DNA from: Fimenecus sp051881395
Lineage (GTDB): Bacteria > Bacillota > Clostridia > Oscillospirales > Acutalibacteraceae
Direction of reading: 5' to 3'
DNA: 52,622 nt
Assembly (NCBI GenBank): GCA_051881395.1
Contig: JBJEPU010000084.1
Coordinates: 1 to 52,622 of the forward strand
Below are positions 8,967 through 15,283 of the stretch, piece after piece. Position 1 is the stretch's first letter, and every line of letters starts with the position of its first letter. The translations under genes were made by a program, and so were the position numbers. The notes beneath the pieces are model-generated. The model was not told the origin of the DNA. It did no database searches and saw nothing but the letters and a program-made list of their open reading frames with translations.

Positions 8967-9569
8967 CTAACATTTTACAAAAAGGGTAATCATCAGGTAA
9001 ATTGCCAACAAAAGGAGAGTGAAATTATATCGACTGCGAAGCAAAACAAAAAATCCGAATCCCATCATCACTAAAATGCAAAAAAAGGAAACCGTCTTTT
9101 GTATTTTTTGCTGGGTTTCGGGATTGTCGATAGATTTGCATACGAACGCCCAAAATGCCCTGCCGCCGTCCAAAGAAAACACGGGCATTGCGTTAAACAA
9201 AAAAATATATAAATTCACAAAGCAACAGGTGAACACGGTTTCTGTTCGATAAAAACAGTAAATCAGCAAAAAAAGCAAAAACAGCAGGAAATTGACAGCC
9301 GGTCCTGCCAAAGCCTCGCAAATTTCCTGCGGATAACTGAAACAAATATCGTCAGTGCGCGCAATGGTCAACCCAAACAGCCCAAAGGTAATTTCCTGTG
9401 GCTTTTCGTGCAGCAAAAAATCACACAGTAAGTGTCCGCATTCATGCAAAAGCGAAAACAGGACGGCAAAGCACAGCACTTGGTTATCGGTACATGTCAG
9501 CAAAAAGCAAAGCAGTGCCGCAAACCAAAAACCGATTTTTACCTTAACGCCCCGTACGGTTATCTGCAT
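8967..9569 (-). CDS. spoIVFB: M50 site-2 protease, probable SpoIVFB
   Basis: Intramembrane zinc metalloprotease. In Bacillus, SpoIVFB cleaves pro-sigma-K in the outer forespore membrane. The 200-aa product is very hydrophobic with about six membrane segments. The metal motif is HECGH (His42, Glu43, His46) inside a membrane helix, and the third ligand is Asp134 in NAMPVFSLDGGR, the NPxxLDGG-type motif. These positions are nearly the same as in the Bacillus protein. The gene begins inside the 3' end of the upstream M23 gene (26-nt overlap), the spoIVFA-spoIVFB arrangement. There is no CBS domain, although the Bacillus protein has one at its C-terminus. The name rests on motif, size and gene order together; a generic M50 protease is the alternative. 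Confidence 0.78.
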   Translation of the reverse strand: MQITVRGVKVKIGFWFAALLCFLLTCTDNQVLCFAVLFSLLHECGHLLCDFLLHEKPQEITFGLFGLTIARTDDICFSYPQEICEALAGPAVNFLLFLLFLLIYCFYRTETVFTCCFVNLYIFLFNAMPVFSLDGGRAFWAFVCKSIDNPETQQKIQKTVSFFCILVMMGFGFFVLLRSRYNFTLLLLAIYLMITLFVKC

Positions 9570-10428
9570 ATACCTCTAAAACCCAAGCGGGATTACAGCG
9601 TGTTGTGCCGAGCCAAATTTCAAAATGTAAATGCGGACCGGTTGCCTGCCCCGTTGCGCCGACAGTCGCGATAACTTCACCGCTTTTCAAATTTGCGCCT
9701 TTTTCTGCCAAAACCGTACTGCAATGGCAGTATACCGTGCGCACACCGTTACCGTGCTCCAAAACGATATAGTTGCCGCGTACTGCGGAATACCCACTTT
9801 CTGTAACCGTTCCCGCATAAGCGGCATAAATCGGCGTACCCGCGGAGGCGGCTAAATCAATGCCGGAGTGAAAGCCGTATTCTTTTGTGACAGGGTTTTC
9901 ACGGTATCCGAAATTCGAGGACACGCGTTTGTAATCCACAGGTACAGTGAATTTCCCCGTCACCGTAAACGGAGAAAAGGAAGTAATATCATCAGGATAC
10001 AGCAAATCCTCCCCGCCTGCGCCGTCATAGGCTTCTGTCGGTGTATCCGTTTCAGTCGCTTGTGTCACGGGGTTTTCCGTTGTATTTTCCGTTGCATTTT
10101 CCGTTTCGGCAAGGCTCGGCGGTTTAAAGACAAAATCCGACACGCGACGGAAGGTGGCTTGCAACTCCTCTTTTTCCATATCGCGTGAAAACAGCGCAAA
10201 ATACGCCTGTTTCAGTGCTTCAAAACGCGTTTCACTTGTTTTGTAAACCGCAAAGGTAATTCCGCTGAGCAACAGGCACAGCACCAACTGCACGGCAATC
10301 ACGCTTTGCAAAGTGGCGCTTTTCTTTTCCGTTTCTCCTGTATTTCGCACCGTACGCGTACGGGGAACGGTGTTATCCCGCGGACTTTGGTAAGCAGACT
10401 CAAAATTATACTCCCTCGGCTGCTGCAA
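9544..10428 (-). CDS. spoIVFA: M23 (LytM) membrane protein, probable SpoIVFA
   Basis: A 294-aa bitopic membrane protein. It has a basic cytosolic N-terminus, one membrane helix near residues 42-61, a Thr/Glu-rich linker (105-135) and a C-terminal LytM/M23 domain. The domain keeps His187 and Asp191 (HSGID), His235, and His266/His268 (HLHFE), so the peptidase site looks complete. In Bacillus, SpoIVFA holds SpoIVFB and BofA together and is itself cleaved to release inhibition; here intact M23 residues leave open a real peptidoglycan hydrolase role. The start appears to be TTG at 10428, with AGGAG upstream. A CATATACAT sequence near 10460 recalls a sigma-E -10 region, but I found no matching -35. 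It overlaps the M50 gene by 26 nt. Confidence 0.75.
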   Translation of the reverse strand: MQQPREYNFESAYQSPRDNTVPRTRTVRNTGETEKKSATLQSVIAVQLVLCLLLSGITFAVYKTSETRFEALKQAYFALFSRDMEKEELQATFRRVSDFVFKPPSLAETENATENTTENPVTQATETDTPTEAYDGAGGEDLLYPDDITSFSPFTVTGKFTVPVDYKRVSSNFGYRENPVTKEYGFHSGIDLAASAGTPIYAAYAGTVTESGYSAVRGNYIVLEHGNGVRTVYCHCSTVLAEKGANLKSGEVIATVGATGQATGPHLHFEIWLGTTRCNPAWVLEVYADNRTGR

Positions 10429-10548
10429 TTTTCGTCACTCCTGTCTTTTCATTGTCACCTATGTATATGATTTTCAGGGTATAAAAATGTAATTTCAGCA
10501 TAAAAACAATATTTTTGAAAACTTTTTTCGGAAATTATAAAAAAAGAC

Positions 10549-10577
10549 TTGATTTTTTGCGCGCTTTTCGATATAAT
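10549..10577 (+). promoter_or_regulatory. Sigma-A promoter of tRNA-Val
   Basis: TTGATT, 17 nt, TATAAT, ending 16 nt before the mature 5' end of the tRNA. Confidence 0.8.
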
Positions 10578-10593
10578 ACAACAGCATTGACAA

Positions 10594-10669
10594 GGACGTT
10601 TAGCTCAGTTGGTAGAGCATTCGCTTGACGTGCGAAGGGTCAGCGGTTCGAGTCCGTTAACGTCCACCA
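10594..10669 (+). tRNA. tRNA-Val (anticodon GAC)
   Basis: A 76-nt cloverleaf with encoded CCA. The acceptor stem is GGACGTT/AACGTCC, the D arm GCTC-AGTTGGTAGA-GC, the anticodon stem TTCGC/GCGAA around the loop TTGACGT (anticodon GAC, read from positions 34-36), and the T arm has the TTCGAGT loop. The discriminator base is A. It is a single tRNA gene with its own promoter and a strong terminator. It lies immediately upstream of an unusual hairpin array. Confidence 0.97.
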
Positions 10670-10714
10670 TGTAAAAAACCTCTTTTGTCTACCAGACAAA
10701 AGAGGTTTTTTACA
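10670..10714 (+). terminator. Terminator of tRNA-Val, perfect 21-bp inverted repeat
   Basis: A perfect 21-bp inverted repeat with a 3-nt loop (ACC). The core is CCTCTTTTGTCT/AGACAAAAGAGG, flanked by A6 and T6. The stem is longer than a terminator needs, and its last bases run directly into the hairpin array that follows. Confidence 0.9.
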
Positions 10715-10861
10715 ATGATATCCGTTCCTGTCGGAATGGGTGATTTACCCTGCGGGTATGATATCTGCTTCGCAGATGATATACGCTTCGCGTATGAATG
10801 GAACGGATATTATATCATACGGCAAAGCCGTATATCATATCGCGCAAACGATATATCATTG
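10713..10861 (+). repeat. Array of six small hairpins bounded by inverted repeats
   Basis: A 149-bp element. Its ends are CAATGATAT (10713-10721) and ATATCATTG (10853-10861). A second long-range pair is ATATCCGTTCC (10718-10728) with GGAACGGATAT (10800-10810). Between and beyond lie short hairpins: 10722-10739 (CCGTTCC/GGAATGG, loop TGTC), 10746-10758 (TACCC/GGGTA, loop TGC), 10763-10777 (ATCTGC/GCAGAT, loop TTC), 10781-10795 (ATACGC/GCGTAT, loop TTC), 10817-10833 (ATACGGC/GCCGTAT, loop AAA) and 10837-10854 (ATATCG/CGATAT, loop CGCAAA). Spacers read TGATAT in the left half and ATATCA in the right half. No coding potential is credible. It lies directly upstream of a four-helix-bundle gene. Confidence 0.85.
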
Positions 10862-10885
10862 AAAAACAAAAAACAATGATATAAT
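10859..10885 (+). promoter_or_regulatory. Candidate promoter inside an inverted repeat, for the four-helix-bundle gene
   Basis: TTGAAA (10859-10864) and TATAAT (10880-10885) are 15 nt apart, which is short. The two boxes lie on the two arms of TATCATTG / CAATGATA, so a hairpin or a dimeric binder here would cover both. This is a possible autoregulatory site (inference). Confidence 0.5.
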
Positions 10886-10907
10886 TTTAATGAAAGAAGG
10901 TGCTTTT

Positions 10908-11258
10908 ATGTCCGAAAACAAATTGCTTGATCTATCCTTTAAGTTTGCTGTTGCTATCGTAAACCTCGTTGACGGAGTAACTGTACCGAAGAGTTCATAC
11001 ATGACCGATCAACTTGCGCGAGCAGGCACATCTGTTGGTGCTAATATCCATGAGGCACAGTACGCACAAAGTAAGAAAGACTTTATTGCAAAGTTAGAGA
11101 TTGCTTTAAAAGAATCAAATGAAACAAGTTATTGGCTGAAGTTAATGCACGAAACAAACCGTATAGACACACCGACCTATCAAAACGCAGAGAAATTATG
11201 TGGAAATATCCGTAGATTGCTAATTGCTTCTTGTAAAACGGCAAAGGAGTCCGTATAA
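10908..11258 (+). CDS. Four-helix-bundle protein, 23S rRNA intervening-sequence-protein (S23) family
   Basis: A 116-aa all-alpha protein of the TIGR02436-type family. That family was first seen as ORFs inside 23S rRNA intervening sequences, and shares its fold with the Avd accessory protein of diversity-generating retroelements. The family pattern is clear: LDLSFKFAVAIVNLVDGV, VPKSSYMTDQLARAGTSVGANIHEAQYAQSKKDF in outline, then KLEIALKESNETSYWLKLM. It is basic and probably binds nucleic acid; its cellular function is unknown. The start is the ATG at 10908, 5 nt after AGAAGGTG. It is not in an rRNA gene here but stands behind a hairpin array. Its last base is shared with the next start codon (TAATG). 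Base composition is visibly AT-richer than its neighbours, which suggests acquisition. Confidence 0.88.
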   Translation: MSENKLLDLSFKFAVAIVNLVDGVTVPKSSYMTDQLARAGTSVGANIHEAQYAQSKKDFIAKLEIALKESNETSYWLKLMHETNRIDTPTYQNAEKLCGNIRRLLIASCKTAKESV

Positions 11259-11638
11259 TGTATTTTTTCAAAAGGTTGTTTCAAAAGAAAAAGCCGAAAG
11301 AAGTTCCAGCCATGCCACCAAGGGCGGAAATTGTTGAAATGATGTATGACAAGTGCCTTGATGCTTTTTCGGACGAAGTAGTAAGCGTGGTCTATTCTAT
11401 TGATAAAACAATGCGATATGTTGTTTTGAAAGACGAAAAAGAACTTTTTACATATCAACTAGAAACAATTTATCAATTTGATGAGGATGAATGGAAGTAT
11501 ATTTGCACACATAATGATGCGTTGCCGGCAATGTGGGAACCTTTTAGAGGTATTGTTGGGAAATCGTTTTTTGAAAACGAAGAAGAATTGTTGAAAGAAA
11601 TGAAAGAAGAACCCGAGTATAAACTAAATTTTGAATAA
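11258..11638 (+). CDS. Unknown protein coupled to the four-helix-bundle gene
   Basis: I do not recognise this 126-aa protein. It begins with a basic, Lys-rich stretch (FFKRLFQKKKPKE), has a mixed alpha/beta middle part with many aromatic and acidic residues (YQFDEDEWKYI, MWEPFRGIVGKSFF), and ends in an acidic helix (ENEEELLKEMKEE). There are no Cys pairs, signal peptide or membrane segment. Its ATG overlaps the stop codon of the four-helix-bundle gene by one base, so the two are almost certainly co-translated. AT-rich codon use matches that gene rather than the chromosome around it. A strong terminator follows. Confidence 0.75.
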   Translation: MYFFKRLFQKKKPKEVPAMPPRAEIVEMMYDKCLDAFSDEVVSVVYSIDKTMRYVVLKDEKELFTYQLETIYQFDEDEWKYICTHNDALPAMWEPFRGIVGKSFFENEEELLKEMKEEPEYKLNFE

Positions 11639-11697
11639 TCACATTACTTTTTGCATTTTTCCCCGCCTTACGCACCGTTTGGTAGTTCTTAGACATA

Positions 11698-11736
11698 AAA
11701 GGAAGCACATTTGTAAAAATGTGCTTCCTTTCGTTT
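11698..11736. terminator. Bidirectional terminator between the four-helix-bundle operon and bofA
   Basis: A 15-bp inverted repeat (core GGAAGCACATTT / AAATGTGCTTCC, loop GTAA) with TTTCGTTTT on the plus side. It lies between convergent genes. Confidence 0.85.
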
Positions 11737-11748
11737 TACGGATGTGCT

Positions 11749-12006
11749 CTATTTATAAAACATTGTATTCACAAGCAACAGCAGTATCACACCCGGCACA
11801 CCGCCAAGAGCGGAAACGCCCAAATGCCCCCAATTCAGCGCCAAATGCACACCGAAAAAACCGCCCACAAAATTGACGGCAAAAAATGCGGCAAGCCCTT
11901 GCAAGGCTGTAAGGAAAAGCATAGTAAAAAAGCGTTTGGTGCGAAGCATCGCTATCAATATCACAATCCCTGAAAAAATCAAGGCAAAATAAATCCAACC
12001 GTTCAT
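11749..12006 (-). CDS. bofA: Pro-sigma-K processing inhibitor, BofA family
   Basis: BofA is a small membrane protein that blocks SpoIVFB until the forespore signals readiness. This 85-aa protein matches the family in size and layout: two hydrophobic helices (residues 3-20 and 28-47), a short polar stretch with a conserved Asn (ALNWGHLGVSALGG), the GxPG motif (GGVPG), and a hydrophobic C-terminus. The start is ATG 12006 with GGGAGGA 5 nt upstream. In Bacillus and many Clostridia bofA sits beside recR; here it lies 1.3 kb upstream of spoIVFA on the same strand, separated by the tRNA and the hairpin-array operon. Confidence 0.85.
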   Translation of the reverse strand: MNGWIYFALIFSGIVILIAMLRTKRFFTMLFLTALQGLAAFFAVNFVGGFFGVHLALNWGHLGVSALGGVPGVILLLLVNTMFYK

Positions 12007-12106
12007 CTTTGTCCTCCCTTTTGTTCAATATATGTCAGCAAACGCATAAAATATGCACGATTATTTGCAGCGTTTCGGAATATACTGAAATAGAACGGGA
12101 GGTTTT

Positions 12107-12313
12107 ATGATGTTGAACAAGCCAAATACCTATGAACAGTTTTGCCGGCACAAAAATCGTAATGTATATTTAGAGGAATTCTTTGATAAAGACGGAACAC
12201 ACAGTATTCGCTGTGAGCATCATTCGGATTGTGACTGTGCGGAATGCATTTGCATTGCACGACTGCAAAAAAGCATTCAAAGGTCGAAAAATCCTAAAAG
12301 TTTTCAAAAATAA
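12107..12313 (+). CDS. Small Cys/His-rich protein of unknown function
   Basis: A 68-aa protein that I do not recognise. Six cysteines (one near residue 13, five in the segment IRCEHHSDCDCAECIC) and several histidines suggest a zinc- or metal-binding knuckle. The C-terminus is basic (RLQKSIQRSKNPKSFQK), which would suit nucleic-acid binding. The ribosome binding site GGGAGG lies 4 nt before two consecutive ATG codons; I kept the first. It is a single-gene unit divergent from bofA. It could be a spurious ORF, but the strong ribosome binding site and the dense cysteines argue for a real gene. Confidence 0.6.
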   Translation: MMLNKPNTYEQFCRHKNRNVYLEEFFDKDGTHSIRCEHHSDCDCAECICIARLQKSIQRSKNPKSFQK

Positions 12314-12400
12314 TCGGAAACGGTTGACCGAATATAAAAAATTTAGTAAAATGATGTCATATAAAATGATTTTTTGTGCTTTTATAATATATATTCGGTG

Positions 12401-13078
12401 ATGAAAATGAAGAAAATTGCAGATTTTCAAATCGTGGATATGATACCCTTTTCCGGTGGTGTCATTTTCTCGAAAAAAGAAGCTGTCGGCGAAGACAAAT
12501 GCAGAGTATCCTTTTATGGATTTGATGTGAAAAATTACAGAAACGCCCCTGTGACCAGGAGCGTGTATTTGCTAAACAAATTCGGCAACGGCTACAAACG
12601 GATTACGGACGCAATCGGCGATTATTTAAACTGTGATGCGGACACGTTTCAACACAACGGCACCGTCCTTGTGTACCCGACCGGCGAGACAGGCATTTTT
12701 GATTTTGAAGGAAAAAGCCTGTGGGCGGGCGATTTATTATATCACGGCTACCCTGTGCAGGATGTTGCGGCGGACGGCAATCAAATTTGGTGCACCGTAC
12801 CCGACCAAAACGCCATTATCAGTTATTCCATCGCACACAAAAAGTTCTATATGCGCATCGGCGGCGAAAATTCGACGGCATTCAGTTTGCCGACCGCCAT
12901 TCAGAAATACGGCAATGAATTGTTTGTCTGCAACGCAGGGTCTTATAAAATCCGCACGGTAAACTTGAAGGATTTTTCAGTTCGGGATTTCCGTACTTTT
13001 GATGAGCCTGTGCGCCGCTATTTACGCAGTTGCGGCAAAGAGATTGTACAATTGGATTCCGGTATTTACATACTGTGA
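12401..13078 (+). CDS. Unknown protein, beta-propeller-like
   Basis: A 226-aa soluble protein that I cannot assign. Repeated blocks of about 40 residues, each with short beta-strands and turns (GVIFSKKEA, TVLVYPTGETGIFDFEGKSLWAG, VAADGNQIWCTVPDQNAIISYS, LPTAIQKYGNELFVCNAGSYKIRTV in outline), recall NHL/WD-type propeller proteins that bind ligands or partners. There is no signal peptide. The ATG at 12401 has only a weak GGTG site; ATG 12407 is an equal candidate. An upstream TATAAT at 12383-12388 would start transcription almost at the start codon. A terminator follows. Confidence 0.65.
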   Translation: MKMKKIADFQIVDMIPFSGGVIFSKKEAVGEDKCRVSFYGFDVKNYRNAPVTRSVYLLNKFGNGYKRITDAIGDYLNCDADTFQHNGTVLVYPTGETGIFDFEGKSLWAGDLLYHGYPVQDVAADGNQIWCTVPDQNAIISYSIAHKKFYMRIGGENSTAFSLPTAIQKYGNELFVCNAGSYKIRTVNLKDFSVRDFRTFDEPVRRYLRSCGKEIVQLDSGIYIL

Positions 13079-13095
13079 AACAAAAATATGATCAA

Positions 13096-13130
13096 AAAGC
13101 ACCGAAAGGGGTTTCCCTTTTCGGTGCTTT
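13096..13130. terminator. Bidirectional terminator
   Basis: Inverted repeat AAAGCACCGAAAGGG / CCCTTTTCGGTGCTTT with one bulged base, between the convergent unknown gene and the nucleoside transporter operon. Confidence 0.8.
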
Positions 13131-13154
13131 GTTCTATATCCTGTTTTTCCCGTG

Positions 13155-14150
13155 TCAGCGTTCTTCACGGTAATAATTCAGCCCGAGCGACGCCGGCTGT
13201 GCGGATTTATTGTTTTTACGCACAGAGGAGAAAATCAACACAAGCGCCGTGATGATAAACGGTAGGGCTTGATACAGCTGTGACGGAATTTTATCCAAGA
13301 AGCCGAGGGCTTTCGGGAACGCATATGCCAAAGAGCCGCTGTAAATCTGCAAGGTATTAAAGAACCCGAATACCAGCGTGCCGAGAATCGCGGCAAGCGT
13401 ATTCCAATTTGCAAAAATAACCAAAGCAACGGCAATCCAACCGTAACCGTTAATCCAGCAGTTACTGCCCTCAAAACTACCGCCGAGGTTTAAGCCCATA
13501 TAATAACCGCCGATGCCCATAATACCCGAGCCGAGAATAATGTGGACATATTTATACAGTGTAATATTGATGCCCAAAGAATCCGCCGCGGCAGGATTTT
13601 CCCCGATGGCGCGCAGGCGAAGCCCTGCTTTGGTTTTATTGAGATAAAACCATACCGCTATGGCAATGAAAATGCCGAGATACACAAGGATATTGTGGGA
13701 AAACAGCGCTTTGCCGAGTACGGGAATTTTAGATAGCAACGGGATTTCAATCGGATTTTTAAAGCCGTTGTTAATATTCGCATACTGTGTCATCACGGGC
13801 CACGAGGCGCTCAACCCCTTGCCGATAAAGAAGAACAAACCGACGCCGAAAGTGGTCATCGTTAGACCTGTAACATTTTGGTTTGCCTGCATAGTGACCG
13901 TAAGCACAGCGAAAATGATACCGAACAGCCCCGCGCAAACGAACGAAGCCAAAATACCGACCGTCAGCGAATTTGCGGAACAGCCGATAAGGTAGCCGAA
14001 AATCGCGCCGACCGCCATAATGCCCTCCACGCCGAGGTTGAGGCTACCGGACTTTTCAATGATAATTTCACCGACCGTGCCGTACAGAAGCGGGATATTA
14101 TAAATCACGATATTAAACAGAAACAGGGTTAAAACGTCTAAGGAATTCAT
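13155..14150 (-). CDS. nupQ: Nucleoside ABC transporter permease (NupQ/YufQ type)
   Basis: Second permease of a BMP-dependent nucleoside importer, in the BPD_transp_2 (LivM/RbsC-like) family. The 331-aa protein is a chain of about eight to ten membrane helices. Family marks are the start TVGEIIIEKSGSLNLGVEG, the cytosolic coupling segment KTKAGLRLRAIGENPAAADSLGIN, and ALVIFANWNT. It is the last gene of the operon and overlaps the preceding permease by 4 nt (ATGA). Together with NupP, NupO and the lipoprotein it would import purine or pyrimidine nucleosides. Confidence 0.9.
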   Translation of the reverse strand: MNSLDVLTLFLFNIVIYNIPLLYGTVGEIIIEKSGSLNLGVEGIMAVGAIFGYLIGCSANSLTVGILASFVCAGLFGIIFAVLTVTMQANQNVTGLTMTTFGVGLFFFIGKGLSASWPVMTQYANINNGFKNPIEIPLLSKIPVLGKALFSHNILVYLGIFIAIAVWFYLNKTKAGLRLRAIGENPAAADSLGINITLYKYVHIILGSGIMGIGGYYMGLNLGGSFEGSNCWINGYGWIAVALVIFANWNTLAAILGTLVFGFFNTLQIYSGSLAYAFPKALGFLDKIPSQLYQALPFIITALVLIFSSVRKNNKSAQPASLGLNYYREER

Positions 14151-15283
14151 TCTGCCGTACCTCCCTGTTTCTTCGCATTTTTGCGGAACACCAATTTAAA
14201 GCGAATAAAGAAATCCGCCGCCAGCACAAAAAACAAAATGATGCCTTGCAGTAAATCGGCAAAATTGGAGTCAATAATCGGGAACTGCGTGCTTGCCGCC
14301 TGCACACCGTACTGCATAATGCTGATAAGCAAAGCCACGCCGAAAATGGCAAATGTATTGAGTTTTGCAAGCCATGCTACGATAATACCCGTCCAACCGA
14401 CATTGTTCGTCACGGAGGTAGACAATACCTTTGCGCCCGACACATAAAACCCGCCTGCCAAGCCAATCAGCGCCGCCGACAGGAACATTGTGCGGACAAT
14501 GATTTTCGGCACATTCATTCCCGCATAGCGCGCGGTGTTGGCACTGTCGCCGACTACGGAAATTTCATAGCCTTGCTTCGTCTTTTTTAAATAAAAATAC
14601 ACGCCGACACAAATGAGAATGGCAAAAATAAAAGAGATATTCAACGAGAATTTTCCAATCGAAATCGTCGGCATAAACGCCGCTTCCGGAAATTTTTGAA
14701 ACACCGGACGAACAGACTCATCACTCAAATAGAAATTCCACGGTGCTTGCGTTTCGCCGAAAAAGCGAAGTAAATAGAGCGCAATATAGTTGAGCATTAA
14801 GGTTAACAGCGTTTCATTGGTACGAAAGCGCACATTCAACAAAGCAACAATACCGCCGTACAAGCCTGCACAAAGCATAGACGCCACAAACATCAATACC
14901 AACAGCGGAAAAGACGGCATGGAATTGCCGAATTTCAGCGCTACCGTTGCCGCGGCAAGTGCGCCGATAATAAACTGTCCCTCACCGCCGATATTCCAAA
15001 AGCGCATTTTAAAGGACAGCGAAAGCGCAAGGGAAGTTATCAAAAGCGGCACAAAGATTGTCAAAAGACCTTCCACGCTTTTATAAGCAAAGCGACTGCC
15101 GAGCATACCGATGGTGAACATATCTTTATACAGCACCAAAGGATTTACCCCGATGGCAAATAACAGAACGCCGCCGACGGTAAGCGCGAACAAAATGGCA
15201 AGCAAATAAAAGGCAACCTTTAAAAGCGGATGAATGCGGTCGCGTTTGACAACACGCACCAGCGGTTCTCTCTGTTTACTCAC
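14147..15283 (-). CDS. nupP: Nucleoside ABC transporter permease (NupP/YufP type)
   Basis: First permease of the nucleoside importer, 378 aa, with about eight membrane helices. Recognisable are the YKDMFTIGMLGS and FKMRFWNIGGEGQFIIGALAA segments, typical of YufP-like permeases, and the coupling region KKTKQGYEISVVGDSANTARYAG. It starts with GTG after GAGGAGG and overlaps the ATPase gene by 4 nt (GTGA), then overlaps the next permease by 4 nt. This tight packing is what is expected of subunits made in fixed ratio. Confidence 0.92.
   Translation of the reverse strand: MSKQREPLVRVVKRDRIHPLLKVAFYLLAILFALTVGGVLLFAIGVNPLVLYKDMFTIGMLGSRFAYKSVEGLLTIFVPLLITSLALSLSFKMRFWNIGGEGQFIIGALAAATVALKFGNSMPSFPLLVLMFVASMLCAGLYGGIVALLNVRFRTNETLLTLMLNYIALYLLRFFGETQAPWNFYLSDESVRPVFQKFPEAAFMPTISIGKFSLNISFIFAILICVGVYFYLKKTKQGYEISVVGDSANTARYAGMNVPKIIVRTMFLSAALIGLAGGFYVSGAKVLSTSVTNNVGWTGIIVAWLAKLNTFAIFGVALLISIMQYGVQAASTQFPIIDSNFADLLQGIILFFVLAADFFIRFKLVFRKNAKKQGGTAE

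Noticed and set aside
10713..10861. CRISPR-like appearance of the regularly spaced short units
   Set aside because: The units are different hairpins of 13-18 nt with short TGATAT spacers; there is no constant repeat, no unique spacers of about 30 nt and no cas gene.
10685..10879. Open frame of about 64 codons across the hairpin array
   Set aside because: It has no ribosome binding site, is made entirely of palindromic repeat sequence and starts inside the tRNA terminator.
10594..11638. 23S rRNA intervening sequence
   Set aside because: The four-helix-bundle protein belongs to that family, but no rRNA sequence flanks it.
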